Shown here piece by piece: positions 1 to 4,739 of a stretch of DNA of 5,221 nt; position 1 is the stretch's first letter, and each line of letters starts with the position of its first letter. The translations under genes and the position numbers were made by a program. The notes beneath the pieces are model-generated. The model was given only the letters and a program-made list of their open reading frames with translations. It was not told where the DNA came from and ran no database searches. Source of the stretch: Alphaproteobacteria bacterium (GTDB lineage: Bacteria; Pseudomonadota; Alphaproteobacteria; Rhizobiales; Xanthobacteraceae); NCBI GenBank assembly GCA_005884465.1, contig VAZH01000272.1:1-5221 (forward strand), given 5' to 3'.

Positions 1-230
1 CACATGGTGCCTGACGGCATGAACACGGCGGCCTCCTTGCCAAGCAAATCGGCCACGCGCTCGCACAGCAAATTCACGGTCGGATCGTCGCCGATCTGCT
101 CGTCGCCGACGTCGGCTCGCGCGATCGCCTCGCGCATGCCCCGCGTCGGGCGGGTCTGGGTGTCCGACAGCAGGTTGATGCGGACCGGCGGCAGTTTCGG
201 ATTGCGCGGGGCAGGGGTGTAATAGGTCAT
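1..230 (-). CDS. ltaE: Low-specificity threonine aldolase, N-terminal part (runs off left edge)
   Basis: This is the first 76 codons of a PLP-dependent beta-eliminating lyase-family protein; the family cleaves L-threonine or L-allo-threonine to glycine and acetaldehyde in the cytoplasm. Visible signatures are SDTQTRPT (residues 22-29), GDDPTVN (47-53) and [13 protein letters not shown] (64-76), matching the N-terminal PLP-binding half of E. coli LtaE, which I recall as LRSDTVTRP...GDDPTVN...GKEAA. The PLP-binding lysine lies beyond the window, so an intact gene cannot be confirmed. The ATG at 228-230 is preceded by GAGAG (complement of 237-241), a reasonable Shine-Dalgarno at 6 nt. That site lies in the end of a palindromic repeat. 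The gene follows rpsD on the same strand but is separated from it by a strong terminator, so it probably has its own promoter or relies on read-through. Preference for threonine or allo-threonine cannot be told from this fragment. Confidence 0.9.
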   Translation of the reverse strand, partial: MTYYTPAPRNPKLPPVRINLLSDTQTRPTRGMREAIARADVGDEQIGDDPTVNLLCERVADLLGKEAAVFMPSGTM

Positions 231-237
231 AGTGAAC

Positions 238-348
238 TCTCGTCACGCACCCACGTCGTGGCCGGGTTCGTCCCGGCCATCCACGTCCTTGCTTGTTTGT
301 TCGAACATAAAGACGTGGATGCCCGGAACAAGCCCGGACGTGACGAGA
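238..348. repeat. Imperfect palindromic intergenic repeat (REP-like)
   Basis: The outer arms are perfect complements over 10 bp: TCTCGTCACG at 238-247 and CGTGACGAGA at 339-348. The inner arms ATCCACGTC (279-287) and GACGTGGAT (312-320) also pair, as do CCGGG-type blocks between them. The left half carries about 13 extra bases and contains its own hairpin, TGGCCGGG (259-266) with CCCGGCCA (272-279) around a TTCGT loop. The words 'cccggccatccacgtc' and 'agacgtggat' are ones I recall as highly repeated between genes in Bradyrhizobium and Rhodopseudomonas. Only one copy is present here, so 'repeat' rests on recall and on the palindrome. It occupies nearly all the space between the rpsD terminator and the threonine aldolase start and would fold in the latter's mRNA leader. 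Confidence 0.75.
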
Positions 349-352
349 CACG

Positions 353-381
353 AAAAAAGGCCCCGGCAAAACCGGGGCCTT
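353..381 (-). terminator. Rho-independent terminator of rpsD
   Basis: On the minus strand, a GC-rich stem GGCCCCGG/CCGGGGCC (359-366 with 372-379, extended by two A-T pairs) closes a 5-nt loop (367-371). It is followed by an uninterrupted run of six T (complement of 353-358). It lies 28 bases past the rpsD stop codon. This is a textbook intrinsic terminator and should separate rpsD from the threonine aldolase gene. Confidence 0.93.
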
Positions 382-408
382 CGATCTCGGCACACGCCGC
401 CGATCAAA

Positions 409-1026
409 TCAGCGCGAATAGAATTCGACGATCAGATGCGGCTCCATCTGGACCGGGAAGGGCACATCCGACAAAGCGGGGATGCGGGCGAACTTGGCCG
501 TCATCTTGGAGTGATCGACTTCGAGGAAATCGGGCACGTCGCGCTCGGCAAGCTGAATGGCTTCCAGAACGGGAGTGAGCTGTTTTGAGGATTCCTTGAC
601 CTCGACCAAATCGCCGACCTTCGCCTTGAAGCTCGGGATGTTGACGCGGCGGCCGTTCACCTTGACGTGGCCATGATTGATGAACTGGCGCGCGGCGAAC
701 ATGGTGGCCACGAATTTGGCGCGATAGACCACGGTGTCGAGCCGGCGCTCAAGCAGGCCGATCAGGTTTTCGCCGGTATCGCCCTTCATCCGCCCGGCTT
801 CGACATAGATGCCGTGGAACTGGCGTTCTGAGATGTTGGCGTAATAGCCCTTGAGCTTCTGCTTGGCGCGCAGCTGCACGCCGAAGTCGGAGAGTTTTCC
901 CTTGCGGCGCTGGCCGTGCTGACCGGGACCATATTCCCTGCGGTTCACGGGGCTCTTGGGGCGGCCCCAGATATTCTGGCCCATGCGGCGATCGATCTTG
1001 TATTTCGCCTCACTGCGCTTTGTCAT
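409..1026 (-). CDS. rpsD: 30S ribosomal protein S4
   Basis: A 205-aa protein of the usual alphaproteobacterial S4 length. S4 binds the five-way junction of 16S rRNA, initiates 30S assembly and contributes to decoding fidelity. The N-terminal extension [14 protein letters not shown] and the [17 protein letters not shown] stretch (33-49) lead to the S4 RNA-binding domain at about residues 94-156, with [10 protein letters not shown] (93-102) and [16 protein letters not shown] (113-128). The C-terminus ends in EFYSR. There is no cysteine, so it is the zinc-free form. I chose the ATG at 1024-1026 because AAGAGGA lies 4 nt upstream and MTKR is the normal N-terminus; an in-frame TTG at 1039-1041 would put that site inside the coding region. 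The gene is monocistronic, with its own promoter about 155 bp upstream and a terminator just after it, not within an alpha-operon-like ribosomal cluster. Confidence 0.98.
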   Translation of the reverse strand: MTKRSEAKYKIDRRMGQNIWGRPKSPVNRREYGPGQHGQRRKGKLSDFGVQLRAKQKLKGYYANISERQFHGIYVEAGRMKGDTGENLIGLLERRLDTVVYRAKFVATMFAARQFINHGHVKVNGRRVNIPSFKAKVGDLVEVKESSKQLTPVLEAIQLAERDVPDFLEVDHSKMTAKFARIPALSDVPFPVQMEPHLIVEFYSR

Positions 1027-1148
1027 CGCGTCCTCTTTCAAGTTCGGGTTTTGAGGAAACGCGCCCTCCTGTGCGCCGGGAAATTCCCGGAGCCGACAGG
1101 CCCAGTCCTTAAAGCTTGAAGGAATGGACCACGGGTCGCGAAACGCAT

Positions 1149-1170
1149 CGCGGGCCGAAATCGGCCCGCG
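1149..1170 (-). other. Hairpin at the predicted 5' end of the rpsD mRNA
   Basis: CGCGGGCCGA (1149-1158) and TCGGCCCGCG (1161-1170) are perfect 10-bp complements, so the RNA can form an 8- to 10-bp GC-rich stem with a very short loop. With a start near 1173 this stem would lie within the first few nucleotides of the rpsD transcript. Such 5'-terminal stems are known to protect mRNAs from 5'-end-dependent decay. No T tract follows on either strand, so it is not an intrinsic terminator. A role in S4 autoregulation is possible but unsupported. Confidence 0.6.
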
Positions 1171-1179
1171 AGCAGGCGG

Positions 1180-1208
1180 TTTCTAGGGAGAAACCGCCGT
1201 CCTGTCAA
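1180..1208 (-). promoter_or_regulatory. Sigma-70-type promoter of rpsD overlapping a perfect dyad
   Basis: Read on the minus strand there is a perfect -35 box TTGACA (complement of 1203-1208), a 17-nt spacer, and TAGAAA as -10 box (complement of 1180-1185), matching 4 of 6 consensus bases. Transcription should start near 1173, giving rpsD a leader of about 147 nt. The -10 box and part of the spacer lie in a perfect 10-bp inverted repeat, GGCGGTTTCT (1175-1184) and AGAAACCGCC (1189-1198), separated by 4 bp. The dyad could be an operator or could simply favour strand opening; the sequence alone does not decide. Confidence 0.75.
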
Positions 1209-1570
1209 TGAAAACGGCACGGGCTTAGGACGGCGACAGAACCGTCATTCCGGGCTCGATGCCTCAACAAGAACCGACCGACCTGACGCCGGCCCATCAG
1301 TGACGTCATGGCGTAGCATCCACGCGTATTCCAGCGCAATCGCCTTGATTTTGCTGGGAATTTGAGCGCCATCCGGTAGCTTTTGAAGTCATGGGGATGC
1401 CAGGCGCCCCACTTTTGCTGATGCTGCCGGGAATGTTACAGCGACGGGCGACCCTTGACGGATTGCTCGATCGGACAACGCCTCGCCCTAGAGTACCTCG
1501 CTTTTGAGGAAGCGGTTTCAATGTCCAGCACCGAACCAACTATTCGCCCTGGCCGACGTAACTTTTGGTC
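1209..1570. other. Non-coding stretch with no gene I can support
   Basis: These 362 bases separate the rpsD promoter (minus) from the first small plus-strand gene. The open frames crossing it lack a ribosome-binding site and have no recognisable composition or motif. Minor items seen are an 8-bp palindrome TGACGTCA at 1301-1308, a 5-bp-stem hairpin CGCTT/AAGCG at 1499-1514, and CGTCATTCCGGG near 1243-1254, which resembles one edge of another Bradyrhizobium-type repeat but has no second arm. A promoter for the 1571 gene must lie here or just beyond, but I see no convincing -35/-10 pair. Confidence 0.5.
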
Positions 1571-1786
1571 ATGTCGCAAGTTGCTCCGCCAATGAATGAT
1601 GACCAAAGCCCCCTGACGACGCTCATTTCGTGCGTCGAATGTGCAAAGATCATGCGAATTGAGAAGATCGACCCCGACGGCAAGGGCCGGGACATGATTC
1701 AATATCGGTGCGATTACTGCGGTCGGATCGAGCGGCTGCGTCTTATTCGCCGAACCTGGCCGTCGGCGCGACAGACGAGCAGGTGA
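1571..1786 (+). CDS. Small zinc-ribbon-like protein with two CxxC pairs, function unknown
   Basis: A 71-aa protein with two cysteine pairs, CVEC (21-24) and CDYC (47-50), 22 residues apart. This is the spacing of a treble-clef or zinc-ribbon knuckle pair that would bind one metal ion. The second pair is followed by a basic helix-like segment GRIERLRLIRRTW (51-63), which could contact nucleic acid or a protein partner. It resembles small uncharacterised proteins I recall from Bradyrhizobium, with the conserved core TTLISCVECAKIMRIEKI. The start is uncertain: ATG 1571 gives 71 aa, ATG 1592 (MNDDQS) gives 64 aa, and neither has a clear Shine-Dalgarno. No signal peptide or membrane segment is visible. 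The cysteine spacing and even residue composition make it more convincing than a chance frame. It may act as a small regulator or accessory factor, but nothing fixes its role. Confidence 0.7.
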   Translation: MSQVAPPMNDDQSPLTTLISCVECAKIMRIEKIDPDGKGRDMIQYRCDYCGRIERLRLIRRTWPSARQTSR

Positions 1787-1803
1787 CACAAAGCGGATTT
1801 CAG

Positions 1804-1849
1804 TGCGGCTGCCGTGAGGGCCAAGAAACGGCCCCAAGGAGGGAGCCGC
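1804..1849 (+). other. Nested hairpin after the zinc-ribbon gene
   Basis: An outer pair GCGGCT (1805-1810) with AGCCGC (1844-1849) encloses an inner stem GGGCC (1818-1822) with GGCCC (1830-1834) around a 7-nt loop. It begins about 20 bases after the 1571-1786 gene. No T tract follows, so it is not a canonical intrinsic terminator; it may be a 3'-end structure or a Rho-dependent end. Support is only base pairing. Confidence 0.3.
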
Positions 1850-1961
1850 GCTGAGACCGGTACGTGGAGTGCCGAACGGCAGGAAAAGCACGCCACGCAA
1901 TGCGCAACCCCGCCGATTTGTTCCGCTACCCCTCTGCCATTATTGCGCGAACGATCTGTTG

Positions 1962-1990
1962 CTCCGCCCGTTGAATCATCGGGCGAGGAG
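1962..1990 (+). promoter_or_regulatory. Ribosome-binding site AGGAG abutting a hairpin
   Basis: AGGAG at 1986-1990, 4 nt before ATG 1995, is a strong Shine-Dalgarno and fixes the start of the 68-aa gene. Directly before it, CTCCGCCCG (1962-1970) can pair with CGGGCGAG (1980-1987), with one bulged C and a 9-nt AT-rich loop. The first two bases of the Shine-Dalgarno would be in the stem. The fold could moderate translation, but this is untested. Confidence 0.5.
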
Positions 1991-1994
1991 CGAA

Positions 1995-2201
1995 ATGGAA
2001 TATCGCGGCAAACAATACACCATTGTGCAAGGCATCGGACCTGATTCGTGGCGATGGACGGTTCACCTTGACGAAAAGACCATCAAATCGGGGCAGGCGA
2101 CGTCACGGGCGGCTGCAATGAACAGCGTCGTGTGGTTGATCGACAAGGCGTTGAAGCCCAAGAAGGTAATCCCGGACCCTCCCTCCGGCGAACTGTTCTA
2201 A
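1995..2201 (+). CDS. Small conserved-looking protein of unknown function (68 aa)
   Basis: The protein begins MEYRGKQYTIVQGI and carries a WRWTVHLDEKTIKSGQA segment (residues 17-33). It then has a probable helix SRAAAMNSVVWLIDKAL (35-51) and a proline-rich, probably disordered tail ending GELF. The first half reads as a short beta-meander (YTIVQGI, WRWTVHL, KTIKSGQA) followed by an alpha helix, a compact beta-beta-beta-alpha layout. I recall similar small proteins in Bradyrhizobium but no assigned function. ATG 1995 is chosen because AGGAG sits 4 nt upstream. The frame stays open back to a GTG at 1869, but the extra residues look like low-quality translation apart from one CHYC. No signal peptide, cysteine or membrane segment is present in the 68-aa form. 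It is soluble and probably cytoplasmic. Confidence 0.75.
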   Translation: MEYRGKQYTIVQGIGPDSWRWTVHLDEKTIKSGQATSRAAAMNSVVWLIDKALKPKKVIPDPPSGELF

Positions 2202-2240
2202 TTCCATATCACCAGTGTCCGCATAAGATGTCCTCGCCTT

Positions 2241-2270
2241 GGCGTATCCGGGCGCCTGGGTTTATTTTTT
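2241..2270 (+). terminator. Probable weak intrinsic terminator after the 68-aa gene
   Basis: A short GC-rich stem is followed at once by a T-rich run, TTTATTTTTT at 2261-2270. Two folds compete: GGCG (2241-2244) with CGCC (2253-2256), or ATCCGG (2246-2251) with CTGGGT (2256-2261) around GCGC, including wobble pairs. Both are weaker than the rpsD terminator, but the T-run is the longest in the region and lies just before the promoter-like site of the next gene. Confidence 0.45.
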
Positions 2271-2277
2271 CATGTCC

Positions 2278-2302
2278 GGAACCAAACCCCGACTTTTGCG
2301 TA
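2278..2302 (+). promoter_or_regulatory. Candidate EcfG (general stress response) promoter of the receiver gene
   Basis: GGAAC (2278-2282), 16 intervening bases, then CGTA (2299-2302). The alphaproteobacterial EcfG/SigT consensus, as I know it, is GGAAC-N16/17-CGTT, so this matches all but the last base with allowed spacing. It lies 36 bases before the GTG start at 2338 and directly after a T-rich terminator-like run. Predicted transcription start is near 2308. The position supports GTG 2338 over the upstream in-frame ATG at 2272, which would precede the promoter. Confidence 0.55.
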
Positions 2303-2337
2303 ATGGAATCGGCGCCTTGACGGCCGGGGGAATCGCT

Positions 2338-2724
2338 GTGGAAGATCAAGTTTTCATTTTGGTCGTTGAAGACGACGAAGAGATACAGACCATTATTGAA
2401 GACGCGCTCACCGAAGGCGGCTTTGAACCGGCCATCGCTCCTTCAGGCGAAGAGGCGGTGACCCTGCTAAGGGGACGCAGAGGCAAATATCGCGCATTGG
2501 TAGCCGACATCGTTCTGCGGGGCAGGATAGATGGCTGGGAAGTGGCCCAACGAGCGAGAGAGATCGACCCGGAATTTCCCATCATCTACATGACCGGCGC
2601 CAAAGCCGACCAATGGCCCTCGCGGGGCGTTCCGAACAGCATCCTTATGGAAAAGCCGTTCGCTCCGGCGCAGCTTGTCACCGCCGTTTCCCAGCTTCTC
2701 AATGGCGGGCCGCCAACTCCGTGA
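2338..2724 (+). CDS. Stand-alone CheY-like response regulator receiver protein
   Basis: A 128-aa single-domain receiver. The phosphorylation residues are all present: acidic pair D12-D13 after strand 1 (ILVVEDDEE), phospho-acceptor D57 in LVADIVL, T86 in IIYMTG, and K106 in LMEKPF. No output domain follows, as the protein ends about 20 residues after the lysine. It is therefore a phospho-shuttle or a regulator acting through protein contacts rather than a transcription factor. The GTG start at 2338 has a GGGGGA Shine-Dalgarno 6 nt upstream and gives the usual receiver N-terminus. No histidine kinase is in the window, so it is an orphan. Single-domain receivers are common in Rhizobiales. The EcfG-like promoter upstream suggests stress or stationary-phase expression. 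The cognate kinase cannot be inferred. Confidence 0.93.
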   Translation: MEDQVFILVVEDDEEIQTIIEDALTEGGFEPAIAPSGEEAVTLLRGRRGKYRALVADIVLRGRIDGWEVAQRAREIDPEFPIIYMTGAKADQWPSRGVPNSILMEKPFAPAQLVTAVSQLLNGGPPTP

Positions 2725-2786
2725 AGCCGCGCGCCTCGCCTCCGGGGCCTCGCAGCCGTGGTCTCGACAAACATTGGACGTACGGC

Positions 2787-2957
2787 ATGCCTGATCAGCA
2801 TCTGGTGCATTCGATCATCGCTACGGCAATCTGCGATGCTCTGAGAAAGGACCCGGATCATCGAATGGACACCGAGGAAGCTGGACAAATTGCGAAATGC
2901 ATCGTTGAGGCGCTAACCGCCGCCGGACTGCAGATCGTGCCACTCAGCAAGAACTGA
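2787..2957 (+). CDS. Small protein of unknown function (56 aa)
   Basis: The sequence is largely two predicted helices. HLVHSIIATAICDALRKDP (5-23) is amphipathic, and a second segment TEEAGQIAKCIVEALTAAGL (29-48) ends in the short strand QIVPLS. The charged linker DPDHRMD joins them, suggesting a helical hairpin that might dimerise or bind a partner. I recall near-identical short proteins in Bradyrhizobium, always hypothetical. ATG 2787 has only a weak GGA at 8 nt. The frame stays open upstream into the receiver gene, but those residues look like a shadow of the receiver. It starts 62 bases after the receiver stop on the same strand with no terminator between, so the two may share a transcript and the possible stress promoter. 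Confidence 0.7.
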   Translation: MPDQHLVHSIIATAICDALRKDPDHRMDTEEAGQIAKCIVEALTAAGLQIVPLSKN

Positions 2958-3022
2958 GTGAGCGCGCATGATGGCGCGATCATGTAAATTCTATTCAGCG
3001 CGTTGCCTCCACGACACTCGTT

Positions 3023-3802
3023 TCAGCGCTTGATGCCGTCAAAACTCGCAGCGATGCCGCGCTGAAACAGCGACCAGTCGAAGCCAAGCGCGAGTCCCAC
3101 ATAGCCGCGTTCGATCATCTGATTGGCCTGTTCCGGCGTGCGCGCCACGCCGCCGATCGGGACGCCGCTTTTGAGGATGCCGGCCTCGGCGCGCGCCATC
3201 AGCGCCAGCACTTCGGGATCGTCGGCGCGGCCGCGCTTGTCGATCGAGGTTGCGAGGTCGCCGGGTCCGATCACCGCCATGTCGATGCCGGGCGTCGCCA
3301 TGATCTCGTCGATGCGGTTGACCGCCTCGACATGCTCGATGGTGATCATGCAGATCATGTCATCGTCCGCGGTCGCCATATAGTCCGGCATCGAGACGCC
3401 CCAGCGAAACGGGGCGTGAAACGGGCCCCAGAGCCGGTCGCCGCGCGGCGGATAGCGCACGCTGCGCACGGCTTTTTCGGCCTGCTCGCGGCTGCAGATC
3501 ATCGGAAAATTGATGCCGAGCGCGCCGATATCCATCGGCGCTTTCGCAAGCCAGGGCTCGTTGGCGGCGATCCGCGCCAGCGGTATGCATGATGTGCCTG
3601 ACGTCGCCGTTATCATCGCGTGGGCGGAGCCAAGGTCGATCGGACCGTGCTCGAGATCGACGACGATCCAGTCGAACCCTGAACGCGCCATGATCTGCAC
3701 GGTCTGAATGCTGGGAATGGTCGCAATCGCTCCGAATGTCGGACGTCCTTCCCGCCACAGCTTGCGGAGACGGTTGAGCGGTTGAGGCGTCGTGGACGTC
3801 AA
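3023..3802 (-). CDS. HpcH/HpaI family class II aldolase (2-keto-3-deoxy acid aldolase type)
   Basis: A 259-aa metal- and pyruvate-dependent aldolase; the family retro-aldol-cleaves 4-hydroxy-2-oxo acids to pyruvate (or oxaloacetate-like products) and an aldehyde. Numbered from the longer TTG start (261 aa), the residues I recall for E. coli HpaI/HpcH (D42, H45, R70, E149, D175) appear as D51, H54 (in VVDLEHGPID), R79 (LARIAAN), E158 (TIEHVEAV) and D184 (IGPGDLA), all at a constant offset of +9. The base, pyruvate-binding arginine and both metal ligands are thus present. RYPPRGDRLWGP (118-129) is the usual family loop. An in-frame stop lies just upstream and no ATG is available. TTG 3802 is preferred because GGAG lies 8 nt before it; TTG 3808 would leave only 2 nt. 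No catabolic neighbours are present, so the true substrate is unknown. Confidence 0.92.
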   Translation of the reverse strand: MTSTTPQPLNRLRKLWREGRPTFGAIATIPSIQTVQIMARSGFDWIVVDLEHGPIDLGSAHAMITATSGTSCIPLARIAANEPWLAKAPMDIGALGINFPMICSREQAEKAVRSVRYPPRGDRLWGPFHAPFRWGVSMPDYMATADDDMICMITIEHVEAVNRIDEIMATPGIDMAVIGPGDLATSIDKRGRADDPEVLALMARAEAGILKSGVPIGGVARTPEQANQMIERGYVGLALGFDWSLFQRGIAASFDGIKR

Positions 3803-3842
3803 ATCCAAAGCTCCGTTTCAGTCGCGATGATGGCACTCGATT

Positions 3843-3871
3843 CGAAAGCTAGCAGCGCGGCGAGATGTCAA
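3843..3871 (-). promoter_or_regulatory. Possible promoter of the aldolase gene (strong -35, poor -10)
   Basis: On the minus strand a perfect TTGACA (complement of 3866-3871) is followed after 17 nt by CTTTCG (complement of 3843-3848), which is a poor -10 box. It lies between the end of murI and the aldolase start, about 40 bases before the latter. The -35 identity is persuasive but the -10 is not, so this is only a candidate. Confidence 0.35.
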
Positions 3872-3887
3872 AAAGATGAAGATGCAT

Positions 3888-4685
3888 TCACGCTGGCACC
3901 CGACCGCCGAAAAACGGCATCAACGCCCGGCTCAGCGTGTGCGGCCGTCCGGAAGTGAAAATCATTTCGGCGCCGGCATGGTCGGCTTCGCCGCCGGGGG
4001 CCTTAAGCAGATCCGCAACCCGGCGAGCAATCGCTGGCGCGGGATCGATCCAGTCCACCGGCCATGGCGCCAGCCGGCTGAACCGATCCATCAGCAATGG
4101 GTAGTGCGTGCAGGCCAGCACGATGGTGTCGGTCCGCGCCAAATCGTTCTTGCCCTCTCCAACAAAACATGGCGCGAGTTCGGCCGATATTTTGAGATCG
4201 TTGACCTCGACGCCGTTCAATGCCGCCTCCGCCAGCGAAGCGAGCTGCGCCGAGCCCACCAGCGTCACTTCGCAGCCTTGCGCGAAATCGCGGATCAGCG
4301 CCTTGGTATATTCGCGCTTGACGGTGCCCCTGGTGCCGAGCACCGATACGCGTTTTGTCTTTGAACTCGCGCAGGCCGGCTTGATCGCCGGCACCGTCCC
4401 GACAAAGGATACTTTGTACTCGGCGCGAAGATGCGCCATCACCAGCGTCGAGGCGGTGTTGCAGGCGATCACCACCAGATCCGGGGCATGCGCGGCAATC
4501 AATTCGCCGATCAACGGCACCACGCGCGCGATGATCTGGTGCTCGCCGTGGTGGCCGTAAGGAAAGAACGCATCGTCCGCGACATAAACGTAATGCGCGT
4601 CGGGGCGCGCCCCGACGATTTCACGCAATACCGAGAGCCCGCCAAGGCCGGAATCGAACACCAGAATCGTCGGAGGTGATGCCAC
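3888..4685 (-). CDS. murI: Glutamate racemase
   Basis: A 265-aa cofactor-independent racemase converting L-glutamate to D-glutamate, needed for the peptidoglycan stem peptide; it is cytoplasmic and normally essential. Both catalytic cysteines are present: C75 in VVIACNTAST (72-80) and C192 in VLACTHYPLL (189-198). The N-terminal FDSGLGGLSVL (10-20) contains the conserved Asp11-Ser12, and PYG (42-44) the substrate-binding turn. Length is normal for the family. The start is GTG 4685, with AGGA 7 nt upstream; MASPPTILVFDSGLGG is a typical N-terminus. It lies 54 bases downstream of the MOSC gene on the same strand with no terminator between, so they may be co-transcribed. In many alphaproteobacteria I recall murI close to rpsD; here about 2.7 kb of other genes separates them. 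Confidence 0.97.
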   Translation of the reverse strand: MASPPTILVFDSGLGGLSVLREIVGARPDAHYVYVADDAFFPYGHHGEHQIIARVVPLIGELIAAHAPDLVVIACNTASTLVMAHLRAEYKVSFVGTVPAIKPACASSKTKRVSVLGTRGTVKREYTKALIRDFAQGCEVTLVGSAQLASLAEAALNGVEVNDLKISAELAPCFVGEGKNDLARTDTIVLACTHYPLLMDRFSRLAPWPVDWIDPAPAIARRVADLLKAPGGEADHAGAEMIFTSGRPHTLSRALMPFFGGRVPA

Positions 4686-4739
4686 GCCGCAATCCTAGCC
4701 GATGTCGGGGTTACCGTTCAGTTGTTATTGCATGCCTGG

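Noticed and set aside
1243..1257. Fragment resembling the edge of another Bradyrhizobium-type repeat (CGTCATTCCGGG)
   Set aside because: Only about a dozen bases match from memory and no complementary arm is present.
1301..1308. TGACGTCA palindrome
   Set aside because: Eight bases only, no symmetry outside it, not placed at a promoter; expected by chance at this scale.
1436..1900. A 154-codon minus-strand open frame across the small-gene region
   Set aside because: It lies opposite the zinc-ribbon gene, has no ribosome-binding site or recognisable motif, and its Arg/Pro/Ser-rich content is typical of antisense frames in GC-rich DNA.
2272..2337. Upstream ATG extension of the receiver gene
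   Set aside because: No Shine-Dalgarno, residues precede the normal receiver N-terminus, and the ATG would lie before the probable promoter; GTG 2338 has GGGGGA upstream.
2963..2984. Hairpins CGCGC/GCGCG or CATGAT/ATCATG between the converging 56-aa and aldolase genes
   Set aside because: Short, mutually exclusive stems with no T tract on either strand; too weak to call a bidirectional terminator.
3876..4560. Plus-strand open frames of 150-162 codons over murI
   Set aside because: They are antisense to an intact glutamate racemase with both catalytic cysteines and have no family signature.
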